A stretch of DNA of 64,000 nucleotides. It comes from Companilactobacillus sp. GTDB taxonomy: Bacteria; Bacillota; Bacilli; Lactobacillales; Lactobacillaceae. The notes under the pieces are model-generated. The model saw only the letters and a list, made by a program, of their open reading frames with translations. It was not told where the DNA came from and did no database searches. A program made the position numbers and the translations under genes. The stretch is from the NCBI RefSeq assembly GCF_022484265.1, contig NZ_JAKVLR010000001.1, positions 2,170,001 through 2,234,000 on the forward strand, read 5' to 3'. Below are positions 8,092 through 15,518 of the stretch, piece after piece. The first letter of the stretch is position 1, and every line of letters starts with the position of its first letter.

Positions 8092-8760
8092 ATGTTGTGG
8101 TTGCAATATTTATCAATTCCAGATTTTTTCAATGCTCCATTAGCAGTCTCATCGATTCCTAAGATACTATTAGGATTTCCGATGTCGTTGATCTTAACGG
8201 TAATCAGCTTTTTATTAGCTAATATTTTGGGTTTTTTCTTAACCTTAGCTCAGTTGAGTAAGCGACGTTGGTTGCGTTGGCCCGCTCGAGTATATATTTC
8301 ATTCATGCGTGGAGTGCCGATGTTGGTAGTTTTGTTCATCATTTATTTTGGTTTCGGTGCTGAAGCACTGCCAGCGGCGATAATCTCATTCACCATCATC
8401 TGCAGTGCCTTCGTGTCAGAAGTCTTTCGCTCATCATTTTCTGCAGTCGATATCGGGCAGTGGGAAGGTGGATTCTCGGTAGGGATGAACTATCGCCAAG
8501 TAGTCCGCCATATAATTTTTCCACAGGCATTTCGAATCTCGATTCCAGCACTAGGCAATATCCTGCTAGATCTGTTTAAAGGAACATCTTTAGCAGCGAT
8601 GATCACAGTGACGGAAATGTTCATGCAGGCAAAAATCATTGCCGGAGCCAATCAAGATTACATGACAATATACATCACCATAGCATTCGTCTATTGGTTC
8701 TTCTGCTGGATGATGACAATAGCCCAGACAACACTAGAGAATAAATTAAAACTAGATTGA
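8092..8760 (+). CDS. Amino acid ABC transporter permease (His/Glu/Gln type)
   Basis: The 222-residue inner-membrane protein has about five helices. The conserved cytoplasmic EAA loop is EVFRSSFSAVDIGQWEGGFS, then VGMNYRQVVRHIIFPQAFRI, near residues 110-150, which docks the ATPase. It follows the binding-protein gene by 17 bp. The transporter lacks a linked ATP-binding subunit, so it must use one encoded elsewhere. The last third of the gene is poor in T-ending codons. Confidence 0.9.
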   Translation: MLWLQYLSIPDFFNAPLAVSSIPKILLGFPMSLILTVISFLLANILGFFLTLAQLSKRRWLRWPARVYISFMRGVPMLVVLFIIYFGFGAEALPAAIISFTIICSAFVSEVFRSSFSAVDIGQWEGGFSVGMNYRQVVRHIIFPQAFRISIPALGNILLDLFKGTSLAAMITVTEMFMQAKIIAGANQDYMTIYITIAFVYWFFCWMMTIAQTTLENKLKLD

Positions 8761-9018
8761 AATTATATTTCGATTTAAGGTTACATATATAATAGTAGAA
8801 AACGTTTTTTTGAGAAAATATTACGTTCATTGATCTTTTAATTCATTCGAAAATATATAAATACATATGTATTTTGTGATAAAAAGTTAACTTTAAGTCA
8901 CATATGACAACAATTATCATGTAAATGTATTTATCTGATCTGTTAATTAGACCAAAAAAGGAACTGATTCTAAACGAATCGGTTCCTTTTTTTAAAATCC
9001 CTATAATGATGGGATATA
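8761..9018. other. AT-rich gap with a possible short transcript
   Basis: No ORF with an SD is seen on the plus strand. A TATAAT at about 8788 sits after TTTAAGGTTACATA, a word also found at about 34394. The plus-strand path then meets the bidirectional terminator at 8954-8993. A short untranslated RNA is possible but unsupported beyond that. Confidence 0.25.
8954..8993. terminator. Bidirectional terminator
   Basis: AAAAAAGGAACTGATTC and GAATCGGTTCCTTTTTTT form a long stem around TAAAC. On the minus strand it ends the 17-codon ORF transcript. Confidence 0.85.
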
Positions 9019-9072
9019 TTAAAGGTTAAATTGATCTTTGAATCCTTCAAACCAGCATAGTAATGAATACAT
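9019..9072 (-). CDS. Putative 17-residue microprotein (MYSLLCWFEGFKDQFNL)
   Basis: A 17-codon ORF starts with ATG preceded by a perfect SD (AGGAGG, 9 bp spacing) and ends just before the terminator at 8954-8993. TATACT-like and TATGTTAT-like -10 sequences lie upstream on the same strand. The peptide is aromatic and hydrophobic with a central Glu/Lys/Asp face. I recognise no family. The SD-ORF-terminator unit, standing alone in a gene-free stretch, is the whole argument for coding. It could be a signalling, toxin or membrane-active peptide, or a translated leader. Confidence 0.5.
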   Translation of the reverse strand: MYSLLCWFEGFKDQFNL

Positions 9073-9216
9073 AAAAAAGACCTCCTATTACATAAATATT
9101 GATAACATATAGAGTATAAACCAAAGATATTTTAATTGGAAGAGAAAATATAAATTATTTTATAAAAGAAAATGTTTTTTTTATTACTTTTGTTGTACCA
9201 ATCGATTTAATCAAAA

Positions 9217-9331
9217 AAACGCCACTTCTGGGGTGAAGTGACGTATCTCTTGAGGGAGGGAGGAATGCTATATTATAAAATCATTTAAATTTGTGTTAGT
9301 GCGTAAATAAGAATTTGAGTTCTTATTTACA
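9217..9331 (+). other. Hairpin - strong SD - 7-codon ORF - perfect hairpin
   Basis: A stem (CACTTC/GAAGTG, about 9222-9241) is followed by GAGGGAGGGAGGA, an ATG and a 7-codon ORF (MLYYKII). About 30 nt later comes an 11-bp perfect hairpin, GTAAATAAGAA/TTCTTATTTAC (9303-9330). The layout copies the two longer micro-ORFs downstream. Read on the other strand, the first stem plus T-run (9210-9242) could instead terminate a minus-strand RNA. Confidence 0.3.
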
Positions 9332-9421
9332 ATATAAAAGTAGTCCTTAGTTGTGAAGAAAGTGTGAACCTGGCTTGATTACCATTGTGTGAGAAGATCC
9401 CTTTCCTTTAAAAAAGAGTAC

Positions 9422-9450
9422 AAAAAAAGGCGAAACTCATTGAGTTCGCC
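9422..9450 (-). terminator. Terminator of the 24-codon minus-strand ORF
   Basis: On the minus strand GGCGAACTC and GAGTTTCGCC form the stem, followed by seven T. Confidence 0.85.
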
Positions 9451-9474
9451 ATTATTCTTATTTAGAGCTGAATC

Positions 9475-9549
9475 CTAGAGTCCTGCGATAAATGGACTGA
9501 TAGCAATAGCAGCATACATCAAGAAACCGTTAAATAATACTGTAAGCAT
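9475..9549 (-). CDS. Putative 24-residue hydrophobic microprotein
   Basis: ATG is preceded by AAGGGAGGG (SD) on the minus strand, with a TATAAT -10 about 27 bp further upstream (9577-9582). The stop is followed 25 bp later by a T-tailed terminator. The peptide begins MLTVLFNGFLMYAAIAI and ends SPFIAGL. It has no charged residue at all and could form one transmembrane helix. Type I toxin peptides and small membrane regulators look like this, but no known member is recognised and no overlapping antisense RNA was identified. Confidence 0.55.
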   Translation of the reverse strand: MLTVLFNGFLMYAAIAISPFIAGL

Positions 9550-9599
9550 TGTAATCCCTCCCTTCAAACTAAACACATTATAACCTATTTGATGAAAAT

Positions 9600-9940
9600 T
9601 CAATAGTTCAATCCTAAGTGTGTAATATAATTTTAATATAATGACAATATTTTCGAAATTTGAAATAATTTAAATAATTCTATTAGTATAATAAGAAAAT
9701 GTTGAATTTATAATTATTATTGTCTTTCTTAAAAAAATGAATTGTGTGATTCAATATGGAAATCAACAGTTACTGTAATTTGCTGATTCTAAGCTATTGA
9801 TCATATTCTGCAAATTAAGCATCAACGCAAAATTAGATAAAACTCCCTGGGGTACAGTTGCGAAATCAAAAATTATAATGATTTCAACTATTTAATCATA
9901 ATTAAATACAAAATTATTTTTATATTTAATTATTATTGTG
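9600..9940. other. AT-rich gap, nothing recognised
   Basis: The stretch is very AT-rich with no SD-led ORF. It separates the divergent minus-strand 24-codon ORF and plus-strand 31-codon ORF and presumably holds promoters. Confidence 0.3.
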
Positions 9941-9941
9941 G

Positions 9942-9986
9942 TAACATGTTTGTATCGAGTAGGGCGAATATCATTTACCTATCGAA
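9942..9986 (+). promoter_or_regulatory. Extended -10 promoter and 5'-terminal stem-loop of the 31-codon ORF
   Basis: TGTGGTAACAT gives an extended -10 (TAACAT at 9942-9947). The predicted start near 9954 coincides with a stem formed by TCGAGTAGG and CCTATCGA. SD and ATG follow 20-26 nt later. The 28-codon ORF downstream has the same layout with different arm sequences. Confidence 0.5.
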
Positions 9987-10011
9987 AAACAAACTGAGGA
10001 GGAGATACAAT

Positions 10012-10107
10012 ATGTTAAACAATACTTGGTATCTTTTAAGCAACACATTGAGCTGGAAGAAAGACTTTGTCTTGAATCTTGTTAGTGGTGCATTCAACCA
10101 TCAATAA
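10012..10107 (+). CDS. Putative 31-residue Trp/Leu-rich peptide (paralogue 1)
   Basis: The ORF has an SD (GAGGAGGAG) 7 bp before the ATG, a structured leader, and a strong terminator 9 bp after the stop. The peptide starts MLNNTWYLLSNTLSW and continues KKDFVLNLVSGAFNHQ. It aligns without gaps to the 28-residue product of the next ORF in the first 15 positions (11 identical). No signal peptide or double-Gly leader is present. Size and amphipathic pattern recall phenol-soluble modulins or leaderless bacteriocins; that is analogy, not homology. Confidence 0.6.
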   Translation: MLNNTWYLLSNTLSWKKDFVLNLVSGAFNHQ

Positions 10108-10115
10108 AAAGAAAT

Positions 10116-10150
10116 AAGCTCGTTGGCAAAAGCCAACGAGCTTTTTTTTT
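10116..10150 (+). terminator. Terminator of the 31-codon ORF
   Basis: AAGCTCGTTGGC and GCCAACGAGCTT form a perfect 12-bp stem followed by eight further T. Confidence 0.95.
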
Positions 10151-10264
10151 ACACAAAAGTTCATAATTTGTACCAATATCTTAATGATGTATAAGTTATT
10201 CCTATATATTACATTAGTAATATCTATGTAAACAAACCTTAATATCCGGATAAAATTATTGTGC

Positions 10265-10312
10265 TATGATTGATTTATCGGATGGGGATCGTAAGTTACA
10301 CCTTTCGATAAA
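10265..10312 (+). promoter_or_regulatory. Extended -10 promoter and 5'-terminal stem-loop of the 28-codon ORF
   Basis: TGCTATGAT is an extended -10 (TATGAT at 10265-10270). The arms TTTATCG (10274-10280) and CGATAAA (10306-10312) close a stem-loop that includes the predicted start point. The SD lies directly after it. Confidence 0.5.
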
Positions 10313-10334
10313 GAATAGAGGAGGATTTACAAAT

Positions 10335-10421
10335 ATGATTAACAACATTTGGTACCTATTGAGCAACTCACTTAGCTGGGGCAAGGACTTGTTCCTTGGA
10401 TTTTTAGGTAAACTATTTTAA
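10335..10421 (+). CDS. Putative 28-residue Trp/Leu-rich peptide (paralogue 2)
   Basis: The ORF has an SD (AGAGGAGGA) 9 bp before the ATG and the same promoter-hairpin layout as the 31-codon ORF 320 bp upstream. The peptide starts MINNIWYLLSNSLSW and ends GKDLFLGFLGKLF; the second half is a plausible amphipathic helix with two Lys. It shares INN/LNN, WYLLSN and LSW with paralogue 1, showing duplication and selection on the peptide. The function is unknown: membrane-active peptide, signal or toxin are possible. Confidence 0.6.
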   Translation: MINNIWYLLSNSLSWGKDLFLGFLGKLF

Positions 10422-10565
10422 TTAGCAATATTGCTAATTTTGTCAACAAAGACTCTTTCAGTCGAAACTTCGATGGGACTACCACGGTTTGACCAAGAGT
10501 AATCGGTTATTCGCCCATCTTTGTTGATACAAGCCATTGGTTCTGAGACCAATGGCTTTTTTTGT
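10422..10565 (+). ncRNA. Structured 3' RNA downstream of the 28-codon ORF
   Basis: After the stop comes a small hairpin (ATTAGCAA/TTGCTAAT). Next a 12-bp closing stem, TGTCAACAAAGA (10441-10452) with TCTTTGTTGATA (10518-10529), encloses CTCTT/AAGAG and TGG/CCA stems. A strong terminator, AGCCATTGG/CCAATGGCT plus T7, ends it at 10563. The fold suggests a stable 3'-UTR-derived RNA. No Rfam family is recognised. Confidence 0.45.
10532..10563 (+). terminator. Terminator of the 28-codon ORF / structured RNA unit
   Basis: AGCCATTGG and CCAATGGCT form a 9-bp stem, followed by seven T. Confidence 0.9.
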
Positions 10566-10575
10566 GTCCTTGGAC

Positions 10576-10618
10576 AAAAAACAAGAGCCAACTTCCTCCA
10601 GAAGCTGGCTCTTGTTTT
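10576..10618 (-). terminator. Terminator of the lipoprotein gene
   Basis: AAAACAAGAGCCA and TGGCTCTTGTTTT form a long stem just past the minus-strand stop. Confidence 0.85.
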
Positions 10619-10630
10619 ATTCATAAATGA

Positions 10631-11491
10631 TTATTGATTTCTAATATCTGAAGCTTTGATTGTTGTACGTCCATCTTTTTGTGCATTCTTGATGGCCTTA
10701 ACAATATCATTGTCGCTCCATGCGGCAACGTTCTTAACTCCTTGATCAGTTAGATCTTGTCTGGCTTTAGAAATATCGCTGTCGGTAATAGTCTTACCAT
10801 TTGATTTTCTGCTTTCAATATCGAAGTCGCCCTTTGCAGCAGGATTGTCGCTGTCTGATGACGTTGATGCCTTAGTACTGTCTGAACTATTGCTTGAACT
10901 ACTATCGGAACTATTAGTAGTTGATGATTGAGATGAACCTGAAGAACTATTTTGTAATAAATCAACAGCCTTCTTGTAAATATCTGAGTAATACTTACCA
11001 TTGATTCCCTTGAAGTTTAAGACTGTCTTCAAAAGACTCATTCCAGCAGCATTATCGCCGTTATCGATCATGTCAGAAGCATTCTTAACGCTCTTATTTA
11101 AATCAGAACGGTTGGATTTGATTTTCTTAACTTGTTTCAACATGTCTTTAGCACGATCATTCATGGCTGAATTGCCATTTGATTGATTACGGACATCATT
11201 TAATTGGTCCTTTGCTGTATCAAGATCATGTTTATCCATAGAATTCTTGGCAGCTACTAAATTCTTAGCTTGTTCTTTACTTGCTGAAGCTTCTTTATCG
11301 CTTTTAGCATCATTTGCGGAAGTGAAATAAGCTAAGGCCTCGGAATAATTCTTCTTATTAACAGCACTGTTACCATTATCCATGGCTTTATTGTACAAAC
11401 TGTTGTTGCCTCCGTTAGAACCGGAGCTACATCCTACAAGTAACAGCAGTGAAGCACTGATGGTTACTAGTAAAGCTATTGTTCTTTTCAT
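10631..11491 (-). CDS. Secreted lipoprotein with TPR-like N-terminal half
   Basis: ATG at 11491 follows GGAGGG by 6 bp; longer in-frame extensions lack an SD. The 286-residue product starts MKRTIALLVTISASLLLLVG with the lipobox Cys directly after (LVGCSSG), so it should be anchored outside the membrane. Residues about 30-170 are helical with TPR-like spacing (YNKAMDNGNSAVNKKNYSEA, then LAYFTSANDAK). A Ser/Thr/Asn linker follows (about 185-225), then a compact C-terminal domain (DFDIESRKSNGKTITDSDIS) of about 60 residues. Lactobacilli carry many such lipoproteins of unknown role. Confidence 0.8.
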   Translation of the reverse strand: MKRTIALLVTISASLLLLVGCSSGSNGGNNSLYNKAMDNGNSAVNKKNYSEALAYFTSANDAKSDKEASASKEQAKNLVAAKNSMDKHDLDTAKDQLNDVRNQSNGNSAMNDRAKDMLKQVKKIKSNRSDLNKSVKNASDMIDNGDNAAGMSLLKTVLNFKGINGKYYSDIYKKAVDLLQNSSSGSSQSSTTNSSDSSSSNSSDSTKASTSSDSDNPAAKGDFDIESRKSNGKTITDSDISKARQDLTDQGVKNVAAWSDNDIVKAIKNAQKDGRTTIKASDIRNQ

Positions 11492-11795
11492 ATATACCCT
11501 CCAAAGATGTATTACACGAATTATACCATGAGAAAACAAAAAGAGCAGGCGCGTTGGACGCCTACTCTTCTTACTAATTTATAATTCGTTAGGAATTGAC
11601 AAATTAGAACAAACTTCGATGAGAAATTTGTTAGGAACGAATACCAGTACTTAATATAACTCTATTTAATAAATTTTTAAATAGTATTAATAAAGAAATA
11701 TTTCCGTTTTTACTATTTCACTCGTTATTATCTGTGTAAGTTGATTGATTCAGCTGGTCGAAAAGCTTACAAATACAAGGAATGAGGTAGATTTC

Positions 11796-12005
11796 ATGGA
11801 CTGGGAAAAAACATCTATTAAGTTAACTTTATTAAACAAAGAAAAATATACAAAAGGATATATTGTTCGAACATTTAACAATATTGTACCAAATCCCAAA
11901 CCTGAACAACTTAAATTGTTCGGTGAAGCAATCGAATTATTATCAGACGGCGACACTTTCTCATCAGCAAAGGTAGTACTTCAAGATAAATACATCAATG
12001 ACTAA
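11796..12005 (+). CDS. DUF1659-like small protein
   Basis: ATG at 11796 is chosen for its SD (ATGAGGTAG); the in-frame start 51 bp upstream has none. The 69-residue product starts MDWEKTSIKLTLL and fits the DUF1659 family in size and in its pairing with a DUF2922 protein 18 bp downstream. The pair is widespread in Bacilli, with unknown function. A shared transcript ends at 12351. Confidence 0.7.
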   Translation: MDWEKTSIKLTLLNKEKYTKGYIVRTFNNIVPNPKPEQLKLFGEAIELLSDGDTFSSAKVVLQDKYIND

Positions 12006-12023
12006 TATTAATGGGGGATACTA

Positions 12024-12257
12024 ATGAAAAAATTACAACTAACATTCAATACAGCGGACGGTAAGAGACATAACTTGGCTTTGAACTACATTAAAGAAGA
12101 TTTAGGTGCTGATACGACTAAAAGTGCCATGGATAAGATCATCCAAAGCGAGATATTTCAAAAAGAAGGGCTTAAGTTGTTTGCGGAAGTTGTTGGTGCG
12201 AAGTATATCGATCGCCAAGAATTTCCAGTATTTTCTCCAAATATCAAAAATTCATAA
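12024..12257 (+). CDS. DUF2922-like small protein
   Basis: The 77-residue protein begins KKLQLTFNTADGKRHNLALN and contains EDLGADTTKSAMDKII and VGAKYIDRQEF, the recognisable DUF2922 pattern (two-stranded start, helix, terminal strand). SD GGGGGA precedes the ATG. It is the second gene of the DUF1659-DUF2922 pair. Its role is unknown; it is probably cytoplasmic. Confidence 0.8.
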   Translation: MKKLQLTFNTADGKRHNLALNYIKEDLGADTTKSAMDKIIQSEIFQKEGLKLFAEVVGAKYIDRQEFPVFSPNIKNS

Positions 12258-12307
12258 AACTGTAACATTTCTTTATAAGTTGATAATTGGAATCCTGTGA
12301 TAGTCGA

Positions 12308-12351
12308 AAGATGTTGTCCTGCAACGGGTTGCAGAGATGACATCTTTTTTT
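12308..12351 (+). terminator. Terminator after the DUF1659/DUF2922 pair
   Basis: AAGATG...CATCTT encloses a second stem CTGCAAC/GTTGCAG and is followed by seven T. Confidence 0.9.
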
Positions 12352-12620
12352 ATATACCAAAAAATCTACAAAAAAATAAAAAAGTATGAATTTTGCACTT
12401 TTCAAAACATGAAATATGTTGTAATATTCATTCGTTGGTATTTAGGTATTACACATCTTACAAATTAATTTACCCACGAGTATTTCCAAGTATTAATAAT
12501 TTGTTACTTCCTATCACGGTAATATTTTTAATACGATTTATTATTGAAAATAACTCAATAGAATGTTAGTTTATAAATGTACTACCTAAGAATTATGAGA
12601 ATTTTGAGGAGGAATACCAC

Positions 12621-14111
12621 ATGAAAAAATCTATCAAATATGCTGGAGTTGCTGCTGCTACATTATTAGCTGTTGCACCAGTTGCTGCACCTGTCTTCAA
12701 CGGACAAAGTGTTGCACCTACAGCTGCTAATACAGCAAAAGCTACATACAGTACTGCTACACAAGAGGATGCATACAACGCATTCGATGCAACATTCAAA
12801 GACTACAACAATGCTACACAAGCTGACTTCGTAATCGGCCAATTAGGTGAAACAGTTTTGACACAAAACCGTGGAATCTATTCAGCATTGCAAGCTAACG
12901 CTATCTTAAAACCATTGCACCCACAATATCGTGGAATTGGTGACGTTGACGTTCTTGCACAATTGAACGAAATTGCTTTCCTTGTTTTACCTGCTAACGG
13001 CGAAACAACTGCTGAATGGAGAGCTGAAATGGTTGCTGCTTCAGAACATGGTGGCTCAGTTTCATACCGTATCGTTGGTCTTCCATTACAAGACATCAAA
13101 GATCACGCAACATGGTCAAACCAAGAATTGATCAAGTACTTCAAACCAGTTGAATTAAACGGTCACGCATTAGACAAGACTGTTACTGCTAAGACAGAAG
13201 TTGCTCAACAAGAAGTTCACGCAATGAACATTAACTTCGACACACCTGTTGATGGTTATGTTGGTGAATCAAAATCTGACTTCTACTCAAACGGTAAATA
13301 CCCTGTTACAATCACAGACAACAAAGGTAACGCTGTTCAAGCACAAGATATTGCATCTAACTTCTACAATGGTTTAGATACAGCTACATTCATCAATGGT
13401 TCAGAACTTCCAAAGGCTGGAACTGTTACTCAAAAGATGACAATCAAGTTCAACCGTAACGAATACAATGCACTATTTGCTGATCTTGACCAAATCACAA
13501 TCAACGGCCAAGCATTCTCAGGCGGTCTTCTTTCAAAAGTTTGGGACAAAGCTGGTAACACTGTAACAGTTACACGTACAATCAACGTTGGTCTTGACAA
13601 CTACACTGATACAACAGTTAATGGTCAAGTTCACACACCAGTTCAAGACATGAGCAACAACACAATCGTTACTCACTTGTACGATGCTAAAGGTAACCAA
13701 GTTGCTTCACGTGGTTTGAGCCAAGGTACTGACTGGTTCACAGATACAAAACGTGTAAACAACGCTACTGGTGAAACATACTACCGTGTATCAACAAACG
13801 AATGGGTTAAAGCTTCTGATGTATCATACTCAGACAACTCAGACGAAAACAACAACAACGGTGGAAACACAGACGAATCAGGTCTTACAAACATCACAGC
13901 ATTACCAGCTGGCTCAACAGTTTCATTAGCTGGTCCTGCAGGATTCGTTTACTCACTATATGGTAAAGATGGTTCAACTGCTACACGTGGTTTGGCTGGA
14001 GACTCAGCATGGTCAACAGACCAACAAGCTACTGATGCAGCTGGTAACACATACTACCGTGTATCAACAGACGAATGGATCATGGCAGGTACAGGTGTTA
14101 CACTTAACTAA
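12621..14111 (+). CDS. SLAP-domain surface protein 1
   Basis: The 496-residue secreted protein has a Sec signal (MKKSIKYAGVAAATLLAVAP), cleaved around residues 30-40. A variable N-terminal domain follows (to about 200), then a middle domain from about MNINFDTPVDG to TVTVTRTINVG (about 205-325), shared by all paralogues. Two SLAP-like modules follow (about 330-402 and 422-496), ending YYRVSTNEWVKASDV and YYRVSTDEWIMAGTG. SLAP modules attach proteins to cell-wall polymers in S-layer lactobacilli. Codons are strongly biased (GGT, ACA, AAC, TCA), suggesting high expression; this may be the main surface-layer protein of the set. It has an SD GAGGAGG and its own terminator. Confidence 0.88.
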   Translation: MKKSIKYAGVAAATLLAVAPVAAPVFNGQSVAPTAANTAKATYSTATQEDAYNAFDATFKDYNNATQADFVIGQLGETVLTQNRGIYSALQANAILKPLHPQYRGIGDVDVLAQLNEIAFLVLPANGETTAEWRAEMVAASEHGGSVSYRIVGLPLQDIKDHATWSNQELIKYFKPVELNGHALDKTVTAKTEVAQQEVHAMNINFDTPVDGYVGESKSDFYSNGKYPVTITDNKGNAVQAQDIASNFYNGLDTATFINGSELPKAGTVTQKMTIKFNRNEYNALFADLDQITINGQAFSGGLLSKVWDKAGNTVTVTRTINVGLDNYTDTTVNGQVHTPVQDMSNNTIVTHLYDAKGNQVASRGLSQGTDWFTDTKRVNNATGETYYRVSTNEWVKASDVSYSDNSDENNNNGGNTDESGLTNITALPAGSTVSLAGPAGFVYSLYGKDGSTATRGLAGDSAWSTDQQATDAAGNTYYRVSTDEWIMAGTGVTLN

Positions 14112-14157
14112 TTCTTAGTTAGTGAAATGCTTTTACTTAACTGATAACATTTATAGA

Positions 14158-14188
14158 AAGAGCTCACAGTGGGTGAGCTCTTTTTTTT
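14158..14188 (+). terminator. Terminator of surface protein 1
   Basis: AAGAGCTCAC and GTGAGCTCTT form the stem, followed by a T-run. Confidence 0.9.
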
Positions 14189-14344
14189 GTGCTCAAAATC
14201 GTCAATTTATTAAGAAAATTCAAAGCTATCAAAAGAAAAATATTTTTTATAAAAAAATTATGGTTCTGTCACAATTGACTTTAAATTGAGACTATTTTGC
14301 AGTTATATTAAATTTCCTGAAATAACTTTAAATAAATGAAATAA

Positions 14345-14379
14345 TATAATATCATAACGGTAGACATACAGTAGTATGT
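14345..14379 (+). promoter_or_regulatory. -10 box and leader hairpin of surface protein 2
   Basis: TATAAT at 14345-14350 is followed by the hairpin ACATAC-agta-GTATGT (14364-14379), directly before the SD GAGGAGGG. No good -35 was found. Confidence 0.5.
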
Positions 14380-14397
14380 TGAGGAGGGATATTATAT

Positions 14398-15234
14398 ATG
14401 AAAAAATTAACCAAATCATTGTTAGTTTCTGCAACAGTCTTACTATCACTAGCACCAGCCGCAACGTTGGCTGCTGGAGCAACAACAGTTAATGCTGCTG
14501 ACAACATCACTTATGATGAAGCAGGCCACTGGAACGGTCCTTCACTAGATGTTCAATACAACAACGCTTATCAAGTTAAGACAGGGGCAAGCCAATCTGA
14601 TCTAACTCATATTTCATCAGATGCTCTTAAAGTTGTTACTGCCTACACAGGCGAAACTGTAGCATCACACGCCCAAGGTGACGCCACACTTTACAAGACA
14701 TCACAAGGTGCTGTATTGCAACAACCTAGTCAAGCCGTTGAAAACCCAACAGCTAAGGCTGGCGAGACTTATTACCAACGTGTATTAGTTCAAATTGATG
14801 GACTAGACACAGAAAATGCATTGTTATCAATGAAGTTCCCATACACAACCGCTAGAATCTTGTTCAACGGCGCTGCTATGACATATGCTAACTATGCAGG
14901 CATCAAAGGCAACTTTGCAATTTATCGTAAGGTTATCATTACTGACAACCCTAACAACACAAAGCCTAATACTGATGGCCCAGAAGTACTTTACACAGAT
15001 AACAAAGCTAACGGTACTGTAACTACTCAAAGTAAGACAGGAACAACTAAGCTTTATGATCCAGAAGGCAACGTTATCAAGAACAGAGCCTTAGGTCCTA
15101 ACACAGACTGGTATACAGATACACAACGTGTTATGAACGATGGTAAAGTATACTACCGTGTATCAACATCAGAATGGGTAGCAGAAACAGACATCAACTA
15201 TTACCCAACAGCAACAACTACTGCAACAAACTAA
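14398..15234 (+). CDS. SLAP-domain surface protein 2 (short form)
   Basis: The 278-residue secreted paralogue has a signal peptide (MKKLTKSLLVSATVLLSLAP...AANA-like cleavage near 34) and the middle domain (about 48-185, with YYQRVLVQIDGLDTENALLS). It carries only one SLAP-like module (about 195-268, ending YYRVSTSEWVAETDINYY). It lacks the variable N-terminal domain and the second module of its neighbours, making it the minimal version. It is transcribed alone from a TATAAT promoter and ended at 15286. Confidence 0.85.
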   Translation: MKKLTKSLLVSATVLLSLAPAATLAAGATTVNAADNITYDEAGHWNGPSLDVQYNNAYQVKTGASQSDLTHISSDALKVVTAYTGETVASHAQGDATLYKTSQGAVLQQPSQAVENPTAKAGETYYQRVLVQIDGLDTENALLSMKFPYTTARILFNGAAMTYANYAGIKGNFAIYRKVIITDNPNNTKPNTDGPEVLYTDNKANGTVTTQSKTGTTKLYDPEGNVIKNRALGPNTDWYTDTQRVMNDGKVYYRVSTSEWVAETDINYYPTATTTATN

Positions 15235-15252
15235 TTTTTACGAAAAATAATT

Positions 15253-15286
15253 AAAGCGCTAGGCTCAAATGCCTAACGCTTTTTTT
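15253..15286 (+). terminator. Terminator of surface protein 2
   Basis: AAAGCGCTAGGC and GCCTAACGCTTT form the stem, followed by T7. Confidence 0.9.
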
Positions 15287-15431
15287 GTTGAAAAAATATT
15301 TTTCTCAATTAGATTGATAATTAATTATATGAAATATTAGTACATTAAATAATTGAAATAGTGAAATATATTGCAATAATGTTTCAATGACTACATAATC
15401 ATTACAATATCAGTTTATTCAAAATTTCGTA

Positions 15432-15484
15432 TTGAAATGCGACAATTCTTTCCATATACTTTTTGCTTGTGGGACAGCCCACTA
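15432..15484 (+). promoter_or_regulatory. Sigma-A promoter and 5'-terminal hairpin of surface protein 3
   Basis: TTGAAA (15432-15437), a 17-bp spacer and TATACT (15455-15460) place the start near 15467. GTGGG-acag-CCCAC (15469-15482) forms a hairpin right there. Confidence 0.7.
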
Positions 15485-15518
15485 CATAAAAAAGATTTAA
15501 TCCAGGGAGGATTAACAC

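Noticed and set aside
8092..8760. Permease considered as part of a complete ABC operon
   Set aside because: No ATP-binding gene is found within the following 3 kb on either strand.
9361..9410. 12-codon minus-strand ORF (MVIKPGSHFLHN)
   Set aside because: The SD is poor and distant and the nearest terminator is unrelated; much weaker than the four reported micro-ORFs.
10418..10624. 68-codon minus-strand frame
   Set aside because: Its start lies inside the terminator of the lipoprotein gene and it crosses the terminator and paired stems of the plus-strand RNA; there is no SD.
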